Positions 45,612-56,200 of a stretch of DNA of 64,000 bases are shown one piece after another; position 1 is the stretch's first letter, and each line of letters starts with the position of its first letter. The stretch is from Corynebacterium rouxii (GTDB lineage Bacteria > Actinomycetota > Actinomycetes > Mycobacteriales > Mycobacteriaceae), in NCBI RefSeq assembly GCF_902702935.1, contig NZ_LR738855.1, forward strand, positions 1,178,001 to 1,242,000. The letters are read 5' to 3'. The notes below the pieces were generated by a model, which was not told where the DNA came from, did not search any database, and worked only from the letters and a program-made list of their open reading frames with translations. The translations under genes and the position numbers were made by a program.

Positions 45612-45896
45612 GTGCTGAATTCCAGAATGTCGAGTGCACACGCTCCGTTCAATCCAGTGCCCCGCCATCCTGGCAAGGTGCTGGAGAACGAGTACCTTGT
45701 GCCACAAAAGATCTCACATTATGATCTTGCCAAACAACTACATGTTACAGAAACCTCTCTCGATCACTTCATTGCGGGAGAAACCGACATAGATGATGTT
45801 TTGGCTTTCGGTCTTGCTCATGTTTTTAGAGAGTCACCAGAATTATGGATTCGCAGACAACAAGATTGGGATACTTTTTTAGAGCAAGAGCGCTAG
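45612..45896 (+). CDS. HigA/VapI-like HTH protein without partner toxin
   Basis: 94 residues. Starts with the antidote-protein signature HPGKVLENEYLVPQKISHYDLAKQLHVTETSLDHFIAGETDI (HTH ~30-65), then VLAFGLAHVFRESPELWIRRQQDWD. HigA proteins bind and neutralise HigB and repress their operon. No HigB-like RelE fold sits on either side (55 bp upstream is empty; downstream is a terminator and fhs). GTG 45612 is chosen for GGAAAG 4 nt upstream; ATG 45627 is also possible. Confidence 0.75.
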   Translation: MLNSRMSSAHAPFNPVPRHPGKVLENEYLVPQKISHYDLAKQLHVTETSLDHFIAGETDIDDVLAFGLAHVFRESPELWIRRQQDWDTFLEQER

Positions 45897-45907
45897 ATGA
45901 AAGATCA

Positions 45908-45947
45908 AAGCGGGAAGCATCCATTGTATGGTGACTGCTTCCCGCTT
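45908..45947. terminator. Bidirectional terminator between the HTH gene and fhs
   Basis: Perfect 12-bp stem aagcgggaagca / tgcttcccgctt with a 16-nt loop. Confidence 0.85.
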
Positions 45948-45956
45948 AATTACCTT

Positions 45957-47609
45957 TTAGAAAAGGCCTTTAATTTCACCGTTTTCAACTCCGATATTTT
46001 CGGCGGCTGGTTTTTTCGGAAGCCCAGGCATGGTCATAACATCGCCGGTAAGGGCAACGATAAATCCTGCACCGATTCGTGGCAATAAATTGCGAACGTG
46101 AAGAGTATGTCCTTCCGGGCGCCCTAGCTGAGATGGATCATCACTAAACGAATATTGCGTCTTGGAAATACATACCGGCAAGCGATCCCATCCATTTTCT
46201 TGCAAATAAGCCAGATCTTGACGCGCTTGCTTAGACAACTCAACATCTGCCGCGCCGTAGATTTTTTGCGCAATTGTGAGAAGTGATGCTTCAATTCCCT
46301 GTTCGGGGTCATAAAGGTGATGCGAAGTTTGATTTTGCATCGAGACTGCGACTGCGTCGGCAAGTTCCAACGCCCCTCGCCCACCATGAGCCCAAACTTC
46401 GACCGGAATCAATTGAACCGACATGGTTTCAGCCCAAGCTTTGAGCTGATTGATTTCTGCATCAGTGTCCGAGGCAAATTTATTCAGCGCAACAATTGGT
46501 TCGATACCAAACGCGCGAATATTTTCAACGTGCCGTTCGAGATTGACGACTCCAGATGCAAGAGCGCCAAGGTTTTCGGTTGTGAGCTCATCTTTAGGAA
46601 CGCCGGCGTTGTATTTGAGGGACCTTACCGTGGCGACAACTACGGTTGCAGCTACATTGAGGTTGCCCACACGCGACTTGATATCAAAGAACTTTTCAGC
46701 ACCAAGATCGGACCCAAATCCAGCTTCCGTCAGTACAACATCACCGAGCGACAGCGCTATTTTTGTAGCGATAAGAGAGTTACAACCATGGGCAATATTT
46801 GCGAATGGTCCACCGTGGCACAACGCTGGGGTTCCACCCAATGTTTGCACTAAATTCGGATTGATTGCATCACGGAGCAATGCTGCAAGTGCTCCTTGCG
46901 CATTAAGTTGACCAACGGTAACAGGTTCACCGCTGAATGTCTGGCCGACGACAATGCGTGCCAAGCGTGCTTCCAAATCTGTGAGATCTGCTGCCAGACA
47001 TAGGATTGCCATGATTTCGCTCGCGGCTGTAATCGTGAATCCTGTTTCAGTTGGTACTCCATGTGCTTTGCCGCCTAAGCCAGTGACGACTTTGCGTAAA
47101 GAGCGGTCATTTACATCAAGGCACCGTTGCCAAGTAATCCTGCGGACATCAATTCCAAGAGCATTTCCTTGGTGAATATGATTATCAATCATGGCTGCCA
47201 GTGTGTTGTTGGCTGCTGTGATTGCGTGAAAGTCTCCGGTGAAATGCAGATTGATATCTTCCATAGGAACGATCTGCGAATATCCACCACCTGCGGCTCC
47301 GCCCTTAATTCCCATTACAGGGCCTAGAGAAGGTTCCCGAATGGCAACAATAGAATTATGGCCGCGTAATCGCATTGCGTCCGAAAGGCCAATGAGGACA
47401 GTCGATTTGCCCTCGCCGGCTGGGGTCGGAGAAATTCCTGTCACGAGCACGAGTTTTCCAGTGCTCTCGCGGGGAATCCGATTGATATCTATTTTCGCTT
47501 TTGTAAAGCCATAAGGAATCAGAGCATCGGAAGGTACTCCAGCTCGATTGGCAATGTCAGTGATGGGCTCGAGGGTGTGAGCTTGGGCAATTTCAACGTC
47601 CGTCGGCAT
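45957..47609 (-). CDS. fhs: Formate--tetrahydrofolate ligase
   Basis: 550 residues. ATP-dependent formation of 10-formyl-THF from formate and THF. Signatures: LVTGISPTPAGEGKSTVLIGLSDAM (P-loop), GGAAGGGYSQIVPMEDINLHFTGDFHAITAANNTLAAMIDNHI, VLTEAGFGSDLGAEKFFDIKSR, VALNKFASDTDAEI, and GDVMTMPGLPKKPAAENI near the end. ATG 47609 chosen because upstream residues (to 47699) run into the aspA terminator hairpin. It supplies one-carbon units for purines, Met and fMet, and fits with metH nearby. Confidence 0.95.
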   Translation of the reverse strand: MPTDVEIAQAHTLEPITDIANRAGVPSDALIPYGFTKAKIDINRIPRESTGKLVLVTGISPTPAGEGKSTVLIGLSDAMRLRGHNSIVAIREPSLGPVMGIKGGAAGGGYSQIVPMEDINLHFTGDFHAITAANNTLAAMIDNHIHQGNALGIDVRRITWQRCLDVNDRSLRKVVTGLGGKAHGVPTETGFTITAASEIMAILCLAADLTDLEARLARIVVGQTFSGEPVTVGQLNAQGALAALLRDAINPNLVQTLGGTPALCHGGPFANIAHGCNSLIATKIALSLGDVVLTEAGFGSDLGAEKFFDIKSRVGNLNVAATVVVATVRSLKYNAGVPKDELTTENLGALASGVVNLERHVENIRAFGIEPIVALNKFASDTDAEINQLKAWAETMSVQLIPVEVWAHGGRGALELADAVAVSMQNQTSHHLYDPEQGIEASLLTIAQKIYGAADVELSKQARQDLAYLQENGWDRLPVCISKTQYSFSDDPSQLGRPEGHTLHVRNLLPRIGAGFIVALTGDVMTMPGLPKKPAAENIGVENGEIKGLF

Positions 47610-47684
47610 TGGCGATTCGATGCTTTCTAGTTGAGGTACTGGTGGACAAGCACTAACAAAGGAGTATCGATGGCTGAGCAAATT

Positions 47685-47734
47685 AATAAGCCTCGACACC
47701 CTTGAACTATCAGTTTAGGGCATCGAGGCTTATT
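47685..47734 (-). terminator. Terminator of aspA
   Basis: 12-bp stem aataagcctcga / tcgaggcttatt with weaker inner pairing (ccct / aggg), just after the aspA stop on the minus strand. Confidence 0.8.
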
Positions 47735-47746
47735 CGACTGAAAAAA

Positions 47747-49321
47747 CTAGTTATCTAGGTAGAGGGTTCCACGAAAGGAAGGATGCATTAGATTTTCCTT
47801 GGACAGGATTTGGTTCAACGTCTCTTCATCCATGAGTCCCTTTTCTAACACAAGCTCACGTACGGACTTGCCGGTCTCAGCAGCTTCCTTACCAATCACG
47901 TCACCCATATGGTGACCGATGAAAGGGTTGAGATAGGTGACGATACCAATGGAATTATCTACGTAGGCGCGGCATACGTCAGCATTTGCAGTGATGCCTT
48001 CAACGCACTTGTGCTGAAGGGTAACTGCGGCATTACCAAGAATTCGAATCGACTCAAACAGGGCTTGGCCGATAACAGGTTCCATCACATTGAGCTGGAG
48101 CTGGCCAGCTTCTGCTGCCATGGTAACGGTAAGATCGTTACCAAAAACCTTGAAGCAAACTTGATTAACAACCTCAGGGATAACAGGGTTGACCTTTGCA
48201 GGCATGATTGATGAACCTGCAGCTCGGGCGGGAAGATTAATCTCGTTGAGACCTGCGCGTGGTCCGGAGCTTAGCAGTCGTAGGTCATTGCAGATCTTAG
48301 AGAGCTTCATTGCGGTACGCTTAACAGCTGCATGAGCGAGGACATACGCACCGGTGTCTGAAGTAGCTTCAATAAGATCGCGTGCAGACTTAATTTCCAA
48401 GCCGGTGCACTCAGACAATGCGGCTACAACCTGATAACGGTAACCCGCTGGAGTGTTCAAGCCGGTGCCGATGGCAGTTGCGCCCAAGTTAACTTCCTTG
48501 AGCCGGTCGGAGGCCATACGCAGAACGCCTTGCTCCTCAGCCAAGTTGTGAGCAAATGCTTGGAATTCCTCACCTAAAGTCATAGGCACAGCATCTTGGA
48601 GCTGTGTGCGACCCATCTTCAGAATATCGGTGAACTCATCGCCTTTGGCATGGAATGCAAACTGTAGATCGTCAATACGAGTGATCAGTTCCTGCATAGC
48701 TTCATAGACGCCCAAACGGAATCCTGTTGGGTAGGCATCATTAGTTGATTGGCTCATGTTGACGTCATCATTGGGGTTAATGATGTCGTAGGATCCCTTG
48801 GGCTTGCCCAGATGCTCCAGTGCTAGGTTGGCAATAACCTCATTAGTGTTCATGTTGACGCTTGTGCCAGCGCCTCCTTGGAACACATCGATTGGGAACT
48901 GATCCATGCAACGACCGTGATCCAAGATTTGATCGCAAGCCCATACAATGGCATCGCACTTGTCTTTCGGCAGCGTGTGGAGACGGCGGTTGGCAAGCGC
49001 GGTAGCCTTCTTAACCTGAACCATGCCACGAATGAACTCTGGCACATCATTAATTGTGGTGCTAGAAATCTTGTAATTGTCGATGGCACGAAGAGTATGG
49101 ACGCCATAATAAACGTCGTCTGGAACTTCCATCTCCCCCAAGAGATCTTCTTCGATACGGAAGCCTGGTGCAGCTTTCTTAGTGGCGTGTTTTGTCGTTA
49201 CGTCTGCCGCAATGGGAGCATCGTTTACTTTCTCTGCGGTGCCTTCGGTTTTTCCGTCGAGAACATCATTGGTTACCTCGACGTTTTTCGAGCCCTTTGT
49301 GTTTTTAGCTTGGGAAGCCAT
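47747..49321 (-). CDS. aspA: Aspartate ammonia-lyase (aspartase)
   Basis: 524 residues. Converts L-aspartate to fumarate and ammonia. The first ~50 residues are a charged, Lys/Thr/Ala-rich extension ([14 protein letters not shown]...) not found in E. coli AspA but, from memory, also present in C. glutamicum. Core: [79 protein letters not shown], and the signature loop [15 protein letters not shown] with the catalytic Ser. It lies downstream of the Dcu transporter gene on the same strand, but a terminator separates them. Confidence 0.97.
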   Translation of the reverse strand: MASQAKNTKGSKNVEVTNDVLDGKTEGTAEKVNDAPIAADVTTKHATKKAAPGFRIEEDLLGEMEVPDDVYYGVHTLRAIDNYKISSTTINDVPEFIRGMVQVKKATALANRRLHTLPKDKCDAIVWACDQILDHGRCMDQFPIDVFQGGAGTSVNMNTNEVIANLALEHLGKPKGSYDIINPNDDVNMSQSTNDAYPTGFRLGVYEAMQELITRIDDLQFAFHAKGDEFTDILKMGRTQLQDAVPMTLGEEFQAFAHNLAEEQGVLRMASDRLKEVNLGATAIGTGLNTPAGYRYQVVAALSECTGLEIKSARDLIEATSDTGAYVLAHAAVKRTAMKLSKICNDLRLLSSGPRAGLNEINLPARAAGSSIMPAKVNPVIPEVVNQVCFKVFGNDLTVTMAAEAGQLQLNVMEPVIGQALFESIRILGNAAVTLQHKCVEGITANADVCRAYVDNSIGIVTYLNPFIGHHMGDVIGKEAAETGKSVRELVLEKGLMDEETLNQILSKENLMHPSFRGTLYLDN

Positions 49322-49480
49322 TCAAACTCTCCTGTTGTAGTGGGTGGGCGATTTCTTACATTTAAAGGGTACGTCAAAATAAGGAATTATGCACCCGATA
49401 ATTAATTAGAAATTGATAGCTCTACCTGCTGTTAGTTAGATATTTCAACCTTTTCCACGTCAAAGCGCATTTGAGAAAAA

Positions 49481-49513
49481 CAAAAACCACCATTTTTAAA
49501 ATGGTGGTTTTTG
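49481..49513. terminator. Terminator between the Dcu gene and aspA
   Basis: 16-bp perfect stem caaaaaccaccatttt / aaaatggtggtttttg with a 1-nt loop as written; it effectively ends in a T-run on either strand. The remaining interval to aspA (49322-49480) holds its promoter; I see no gene. Confidence 0.88.
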
Positions 49514-49597
49514 TCACCCTAGATTGAGGTGATATTTCGATATTTGATGATTAGAAATCAATCTTTGACTAGATGATGGATTGCAATGAAGTGTGAA

Positions 49598-50905
49598 TTA
49601 GAGAATAAGCCCGCCAAATAGGAATCCCAATGCCACGGATATCGCGATACCAACAGTTCCAGGAATGAGGAATGGGTGGTTAAACACTGCTTTACCGATT
49701 CTTGTCGAACCTGTATCGTCCATCTCAACCGCAGCCAATAGGGTTGGGTACGTTGGTAGGACGAATAGAGCTGATACAGCGGCAAACGAGGCAATGACAG
49801 TCAATGGGGAGACGCCGATAGCCAGTGCAGCGGGTATTAACGCCTTAGCGGTTGCAGCCTGCGAATAGAGCAGTGCAGCAGCAACGAAGAGAACAACCGC
49901 AAGCATCCAAGGTGAGCGTTCGAGAATGTCACCCGAGAACCCCTTAATTCCTTCGATATAGTGGTTGATCAAGGTTGTTCCCAACCATGCGACGCCAAGA
50001 ACACAGACACACGCGGACATTCCGGAGCGGAATACCTGAGTATTCAAAATATCGCCGGCTGGGATCTTGCAAGCCATAACGGTGATTGTCGCTGCGGTGA
50101 GCATCATAGACATAATCGCTTCGTTACGAGGCAACGCAGGATCCGTAATTAGTCCTACTTGATCGGAAATCAATGTGGCGTACACCATAACGGCAATAAT
50201 GGCTACGAGGAAAATTCCCACCGAAAGCTTGGCTGCACTTGTTGGAACATATGACTGTTTCTTGCCAGGGGCGGCAACGAGGCCATCAGCAAGGCGCTGT
50301 TGATAAACCGGATCATCATATAGGTCTTTTCCAAGACGATTGCATAGCCAAGCAGTCGGGAAGATAGCAAGAAAAGTTGCAGGGATAACGATTGCTAAAA
50401 GGGACAGGTACCCTACCCCCAAAGGCTCCAGCGCGGAGGCCAAAAAGACGACTGCTGCAGAAATTGGAGATGCTGTAATCGCCATTTGAGATGCTGGAAC
50501 GGCAACTGAAAGTGGTCGCGAAGGACGCACTCCAGATTCTTTAGAAACTTCCACGATCACCGGAAGCGTTGAAAACGCTGTATGCCCTGTTCCCGCAAAC
50601 AAGGTCATTAGGTAGGTAACCACAGGCGCGACATAGGTAATGTGCTTAGGATTCTTACGCAAAGCACGCTCAGCTAAATGCACCAAGTAATCCATGCCAC
50701 CGGCACGCTGCATAGCAGAAATCGCTGCAATAACCGCCATGATGATACCAATAACATCGAAGGGAATGTCTTCCTTTGTTACCGGCACCCCAGTGGCGCC
50801 GAGAAGAAGGACTCCGATGCCACCGGCAAAACCGATAGCAATTGAGCCGAGTCGCGCACCGAGGACAATTGCGGCGAGTACGATGAGAATGTGGACGAAA
50901 ACCAC
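49598..50905 (-). CDS. Anaerobic C4-dicarboxylate transporter (Dcu family)
   Basis: 435 residues, about 11-12 membrane segments. DcuA/DcuB signatures: ATGVPVTKEDIPFDVIGIIMAVIAAISAMQRAGGMDYLV, GTGHTAFSTLPVIVEVSKESGVRPSRPLSVAVPASQMAITASPISAA, and SFAAVSALFVLPTYPTLLAAVEMDDTGSTRIGKAVFNHPFLIPG. Dcu carriers import aspartate or fumarate in exchange for succinate. Pairing with aspA suggests aspartate-to-fumarate use under low oxygen. Start GTG 50905; the upstream frame is closed. DcuA and DcuB cannot be told apart with certainty here. Confidence 0.93.
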   Translation of the reverse strand: MVFVHILIVLAAIVLGARLGSIAIGFAGGIGVLLLGATGVPVTKEDIPFDVIGIIMAVIAAISAMQRAGGMDYLVHLAERALRKNPKHITYVAPVVTYLMTLFAGTGHTAFSTLPVIVEVSKESGVRPSRPLSVAVPASQMAITASPISAAVVFLASALEPLGVGYLSLLAIVIPATFLAIFPTAWLCNRLGKDLYDDPVYQQRLADGLVAAPGKKQSYVPTSAAKLSVGIFLVAIIAVMVYATLISDQVGLITDPALPRNEAIMSMMLTAATITVMACKIPAGDILNTQVFRSGMSACVCVLGVAWLGTTLINHYIEGIKGFSGDILERSPWMLAVVLFVAAALLYSQAATAKALIPAALAIGVSPLTVIASFAAVSALFVLPTYPTLLAAVEMDDTGSTRIGKAVFNHPFLIPGTVGIAISVALGFLFGGLIL

Positions 50906-51265
50906 TGTGACACCCGACCTTTACATATCTCAGGTCTGCATTATGCAGGTATGAATAGCGACGAAATGTCGCTGGAGGGACACTACAAATTTCCGCTAAT
51001 GCAGAAATCAGCTTCTCTCCTATCGTGCACTTATGAAACTGGTTATAGCAACCTAGTCTTTAATAGAAATAAGCCGGATAGCGTGCGTCGGATTAGGTAA
51101 ATATCACAAGATAAATCATTTTGTAAGGTCATAGTGCATTTCCGCCACAATAGTTAGCCAATTGACAAATTGATCACACTATAAAGATATAGAAATAAAA
51201 CTGCACATTAGGTGATATCACCATTAATGTGCAGTTAATTTATTTTTAAAAAATGATATGGCCGA
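50906..51265. other. Gene-free interval of 360 bp between hisG and the Dcu gene
   Basis: No open frame here looks coding. It holds the hisG terminator (51201-51234) and the Dcu leader on the minus strand, with two small stem-loops: ctgcattatgcag at 50936-50948 and agcgac/gtcgct at 50957-50973. The stretch 51060-51190 is AT-rich, likely promoter DNA. Confidence 0.6.
51201..51234 (-). terminator. Terminator of hisE-hisG
   Basis: Hairpin built from ctgcacatta / taatgtgcag and ggtgat / atcacc with a 2-nt bulge; on the minus strand it is followed by ttttatttc. Confidence 0.85.
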
Positions 51266-52111
51266 CTACAAGCGTGCAATACGAATTTCAGAAGCCAAAA
51301 TCGCTTGAGCACCTAACTCAGAAAGTTGGTCCATGATGTGGTTGGCTTCTTTCCGTGGCACCATTGCCCGCACCGCTACCCAATTTTCACGGGCCAGTGG
51401 TGAGACGGTGGGGCCTGAAATGCCTGGCGTGATTTTTTCAGAAGCGGCAAGATTAACCCGATCAATGTTGTAATCGAGCATGAGGTAATTTTGAGCATGC
51501 AGGATGCCCTCGATGCGACGAAGGAAAACCTTTTGCTCATTGTCAACCGTATTTTCTTTTTGACCGACAATAACGGCTTCGGATTGGCAAATCACGTCGC
51601 CGAAAGCAGCGAGACCTTGTTTGCGCAGTGTACGGCCTGTTGAAACTACGTCAGCGATGACATCCGCTACGCCAAGTTTAATCGAGATTTCCACAGCGCC
51701 ATCAAGTCGAATAACAGTTGCGTTAATGCCACGTGCTTGCAAATCATCCCGAACTAAATTGGGGTATGAGGTTGCGATGCGCTTGCCTTCGAGCATCTCA
51801 ACAGTCCATTTTTGACCTGCAGGAGCTGCATATCTAAAGGATGAATTGCCAAATCCGAGACTCATCACTTCTTCAACGTTTGCATGGGAATCGGTAGCGA
51901 GATCGCGACCAGTGATGCCGAGGTCAAGTTGCCCCCCAGCAACATAAATCGCGATGTCTTTAGGACGAAGAAAAAAGAATTCTACGTCATTCGTTTTGTC
52001 ATAAACATTGAGAGTCTTAGACTCGCCTCGGCCGGCATAACCCGCCTCGGCGAGAATCTCTACTGCAGCCTCAGACAAAGAACCTTTATTTGGGATAGCA
52101 ATTTTCAGCAT
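51266..52111 (-). CDS. hisG: ATP phosphoribosyltransferase (long form)
   Basis: 281 residues, long-form HisG with a C-terminal ACT-like regulatory domain. First step of histidine synthesis, inhibited by histidine. Motifs: [63 protein letters not shown], and the PRPP-binding region [24 protein letters not shown] 52111 is chosen: the residues upstream of it (to 52132) are not family-like. Follows hisE by 80 bp on the same strand, as in other corynebacteria. Confidence 0.96.
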   Translation of the reverse strand: MLKIAIPNKGSLSEAAVEILAEAGYAGRGESKTLNVYDKTNDVEFFFLRPKDIAIYVAGGQLDLGITGRDLATDSHANVEEVMSLGFGNSSFRYAAPAGQKWTVEMLEGKRIATSYPNLVRDDLQARGINATVIRLDGAVEISIKLGVADVIADVVSTGRTLRKQGLAAFGDVICQSEAVIVGQKENTVDNEQKVFLRRIEGILHAQNYLMLDYNIDRVNLAASEKITPGISGPTVSPLARENWVAVRAMVPRKEANHIMDQLSELGAQAILASEIRIARL

Positions 52112-52191
52112 ATATTTGTGTAGCCTTATCAAAATAAATAGGGGTAAGCATACGGCAAAACCTAGCTAAAAAATCTGTTTACCTGCAGTAA

Positions 52192-52455
52192 TTAAAGATA
52201 TTTATAAATATCTTCCGGAGTCAGGCCACGTTTGATCATGATGACTTGTGCCCAGTACATAAGTTGTGAGATCTCTTCAGCGAGTTCTGCATCGCTTTGA
52301 TATTCGGCGGCAAGCCATACTTCACCGGCCTCTTCGATCACTTTCTTACCTAAAGAGTGGAGGCCCGAGTCTAAAGCAGCAACCGTGCCGGAGCCTTCAG
52401 GTCGCTTTTCTGCTCGTTCGGCAAGTTCATGGTAAAGGGTATCGAAATTTTTCAC
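52192..52455 (-). CDS. hisE: Phosphoribosyl-ATP pyrophosphatase
   Basis: 87 residues, single-domain HisE. Hydrolyses PR-ATP to PR-AMP, second step of histidine synthesis. The all-alpha MazG-like core is visible: [42 protein letters not shown], with the acidic metal-binding E-E-x-x-E pattern. Likely co-transcribed with hisG downstream; the HAD gene lies 18 bp upstream. Confidence 0.95.
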   Translation of the reverse strand: MKNFDTLYHELAERAEKRPEGSGTVAALDSGLHSLGKKVIEEAGEVWLAAEYQSDAELAEEISQLMYWAQVIMIKRGLTPEDIYKYL

Positions 52456-52473
52456 CCCTTCAGTATGACATAC

Positions 52474-53169
52474 CTATTGAGCATTCGGTGACAAAGTTGC
52501 GTACCATTGCATAATTTCTTCGGCAGATACACCACGAAAATCTGCAGTTCCGTGTAGCTGTGATAACGGAACAACGCCTTCGGGTAATGGCTGGTCATTC
52601 AAGTGATCAACAATAGAGACTACGGTGCAGCCGGCTGCTAATCCACCGAGCATTCCACTCTTTGAATCTTCAAAGACAATGCACCCTTCTGGAGGCACTC
52701 CCAGTGCTTGCGCCCCTTTAAGATACATATCAGGAGCAGGTTTTGGATTAGCGACTTCATCGCCGCACACCGTCGCCTTAAAGTATTCGATCCCCACTGC
52801 TCGTATGGAGTGATTTGCGATTGACCGAATGGTGTTTGTTGCAATCGCCATGGGAATCTCAGCATTTCGGCATGACTCAAGTAGTTCTTTAATTCCAGGA
52901 TTGGGCATAAGGGAACTATCGAATTTTTCCGTGACGTAATCTGACATAAACGATCGCCAGGAGTTTTTGGCTTCAGAATCCAATTTGATTCCAGCGTTAC
53001 TGGCACAAAGACTAACAGTGAAATCAAAGCTAGAGCCAACAGTTTCCTGCTGCTGCACTGCTGTTAGGCGTTTACCCATTGCCGCACTCATTGCAAAAGT
53101 GGCTTGAGCCCAAATTCCTTCAGAATCGACAAGAGTGCCGTCCATATCCCATAAAATTCCGCGAAGCAT
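52474..53169 (-). CDS. HAD-family phosphatase (beta-phosphoglucomutase-like)
   Basis: 231 residues. Motif I WDMDGTLVDSEGIW (two catalytic Asp), motif II AIATNTIRSIAN (Thr), motif III in CGDEVANPKPAPDMYLKGAQALG (Lys) and motif IV IVFEDSKSGMLGGLAAG (Asp). The cap lies between motifs I and II (C1 type), which fits small-molecule phosphatases or mutases. The substrate is unknown. Placed between metH and hisE on the same strand; a role as histidinol-phosphatase cannot be claimed from position. Confidence 0.88.
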   Translation of the reverse strand: MLRGILWDMDGTLVDSEGIWAQATFAMSAAMGKRLTAVQQQETVGSSFDFTVSLCASNAGIKLDSEAKNSWRSFMSDYVTEKFDSSLMPNPGIKELLESCRNAEIPMAIATNTIRSIANHSIRAVGIEYFKATVCGDEVANPKPAPDMYLKGAQALGVPPEGCIVFEDSKSGMLGGLAAGCTVVSIVDHLNDQPLPEGVVPLSQLHGTADFRGVSAEEIMQWYATLSPNAQ

Positions 53170-53212
53170 AAGTCTTAGGCTAGCAATCGACCTATGCTAC
53201 GCGGTCTACTAG

Positions 53213-56200
53213 TTACACATTGAAGTATTTTGCTTCTGGGTGATACAACACGAATGCATCTGTTGATTGCTCTGGATGCAGCTGAAACTCTTCTGAAATA
53301 TCTACCCCGATCCGACGCGAGCCAAGCAAATTTACCAAGGTTTCGCGATCTTCGAGATTTGGGCAGGAACCATAACCAAAGGAATAACGAGCACCTCGAT
53401 ATTTAAGATTAAAAAATTCCTGCAGATCAGTGGAATCTTCGTCACCCGCATGAGAGCCATCGGAAAGCGACAATTCGTGGCGGATACGGGCATGCCAATA
53501 CTCTGCAAGTGCTTCCGTAAGTTGCACACCGACACCATGAACTTCGAGATAGTCACGGTAATTATTATCAGCAAAAAGGACGTTGGCAAAGTCCGCAATC
53601 GGTTGTCCCATAGTCACCAATTGAAGCGGGAATACGTCTATCGTTTTTGTCTTGATTGCGTGATCACGGGACCTAATGAAGTCGGCGACGCAAAGAAACT
53701 TTCCGCGTTGTTGTCGAGGAAAATCGAAACGTGCTACCTCTGCAGAAGTTGGATCTGGAGTTTCAAGAAGAATCACCGTATCACCTTCAGAAACTGCTGG
53801 GAAATATCCGTAGACCACGGCAGCGTGATCAAGTATTTTTTCAGCCTTGAGTCTGTCGATCCAGTAACGCAGTCGTGGTCGGCCTTCAGTTTCTACAAGT
53901 TCTTCATAACTTGGTCCCTCTGTGCCACGAGTCGCTTTCAAGCCCCAACGACCCATGAACAGCGCGCGTTCGTCGAGAAGCGGTAGATACTCAGATAAAT
54001 TGATGCCTTTGACAATTCGGGTTCCCCAGAAAGGCGGTGTTGCGATTGGCGTGTCAGTTGCAACTTCGGATCGTTCTGGGACCGCGATAGGAACTTCCTT
54101 TGCTTTACGCTGCGCAACAATTTGCTTTGAACGTTCTCGACGTGCTTTTCTCTCAGCTTTTTTCTTAGCGGCTGCAAGAGCTTCTGACGACTGGGGATCG
54201 AGGCGCTCTCCCCTAGCTTCAGCCATAAATTCTTGCATTAGGCGAAGAGATTCGAATGCATCTTTTGCATAGTGAACATTACCGTCGTAGACCTCGGTGA
54301 GGTCATCTTCTACATATGCGCGCGTAAGCGCTGCACCACCAAGAATGACAGGATAGTCAGATTTTTGTGCTTGGTTCATTTCTTGGAGATTTTCTTTCAT
54401 GATCACCGTAGATTTAACCAATAGCCCGGACATACCAATAGCATCCGCTTTGTGTTTCTCAGCGGCCTCTAGGATGTTTGCTATAGGTTGCTTGATGCCA
54501 ATATTGACAACATTAAAACCATTATTTGAAAGAATAATGTCGACAAGGTTCTTTCCAATGTCATGGACGTCACCTTTTACTGTCGCAATGACAATTGTTC
54601 CATTACCTTCGCCAGCATCTTTATCCGCTTCCATGAACTGCTCGAGATAAGCGACCGCATGCTTCATCGTCTCAGCAGATTGCAGGACGAATGGCAATTG
54701 CATTTGGCCTGAACCAAAGAGATCACCAACGGTTTTCATTCCTTCTAGGAGATCCTCGTTGATAATTTGCAGCGGTTCTTTTTCTTTCATACCTGCATCG
54801 AGGTCATCCTCGAAACCAGCCTTTTCACCATCAATGATACGTTGAGCGATCCGCTCGAATAACGGCATAGCTGCTAGTGCTTCTGCCCGCGCATCGCTTG
54901 CGCTAGCTGCAGATACTCCTTCAAATAAGCGCATGAAAGTTTGAAGAGGATCATAACTTTCAGACCTTCGGTCGTACACCATGTCGAGAGCAACCCGTCG
55001 CTGTTCCTCATCGATACGATTCATGGGAACAATCTTTGACGAATGCGCAATAGCCGAATCGAGTCCTGCTTCAATGCACTCGTTCAAAAATACGGAATTG
55101 AGAACTTGACGTGCTGCTGGGTTCAGTCCAAAAGAGATGTTGGATAGTCCCAAGGTGGTGTGAATTTTAGGATGACGTTTTTTTAGCTCGCGAATTGCTT
55201 CGATAGTCTCGATACCGTCTCGACGCGTTTCTTCTTGGCCGGTTGAGACAGGGAAAGTAAGCGTATCGACGATAATGTCGCTTTCGTCTAACCCCCATGT
55301 CGACGTAATGTCGGCTATAAGCCGCTCGGCAATTTCAATCTTCTTTTCGGCAGTGCGCGCCTGCCCTTCTTCGTCGATGGTAAGCGCGACTACTGCAGCT
55401 CCATGGCGTTTGACCAACCGCATAATGCGTTGATAGCGAGAATCTGGGCCATCACCATCTTCAAAGTTCACAGAATTTACTGCACATCGACCGCCTAAGT
55501 GTTCGAGTCCTACTTGGATAACATCCGGCTCAGTAGAATCAATCATGATGGGAAGAGTTGAGCTAGTTGCTAACAATGAAGCTAATTGAGCCATATCAGC
55601 TGTGCCGTCACGACCCACATAATCAACGCATAAATCAAGCATGTGGGCGCCATCGCGTGTTTGTTGCTTAGCAATATCGACACATTTTTCAAGATCACCT
55701 GCAAGCATCGCTTCGCGGAAAGCTTTAGAACCATTGGCGTTAGTTCGCTCACCGATCATGGTGATGCCAGTATCTTGTGTGAGATTCACACTGGTGTACA
55801 GACTCGATACTGCATCTCCCACATCGGGATTTCTGTCAGCCTGAAGTGCCGGTTGATACTCACTATCCCCAAGTACAGCCTTACGTACTTCACGAATATG
55901 GTCAGGCGTGGTACCACAGCAGCCTCCCACCATGCTGAGCCCGTATTCTTCAACGAATCCTCTCAGCGCACTTGCGAGTTCTTTTTCCGTTAGCGGGTAT
56001 ACAGCACCATTTTTACCTAGGACGGGCAAACCGGCATTAGGCATGACTGAAACCGGAATGTGAGCATTGCGAGACAAGTATCGAAGGTGCTCACTCATTT
56101 CGTCTGGACCAGTCGCACAGTTAAGACCAATCATGTCCACATTAAGTGGCTCAATTGCCGTAAGTGCAGCACCGATTTCGGACCCTAAAAGCATAGTGCC

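Noticed and set aside
46317..46853. Plus-strand open frame of 178 residues opposite fhs
   Set aside because: Shadow of the conserved fhs gene; no ribosome site or domain.
48878..49405. Plus-strand open frame of 175 residues opposite aspA
   Set aside because: Antisense to the N-terminal half of aspA, no coding signature.
53450..53986. Plus-strand open frame of 178 residues opposite metH
   Set aside because: Antisense to the conserved metH activation domain; no coding signature.
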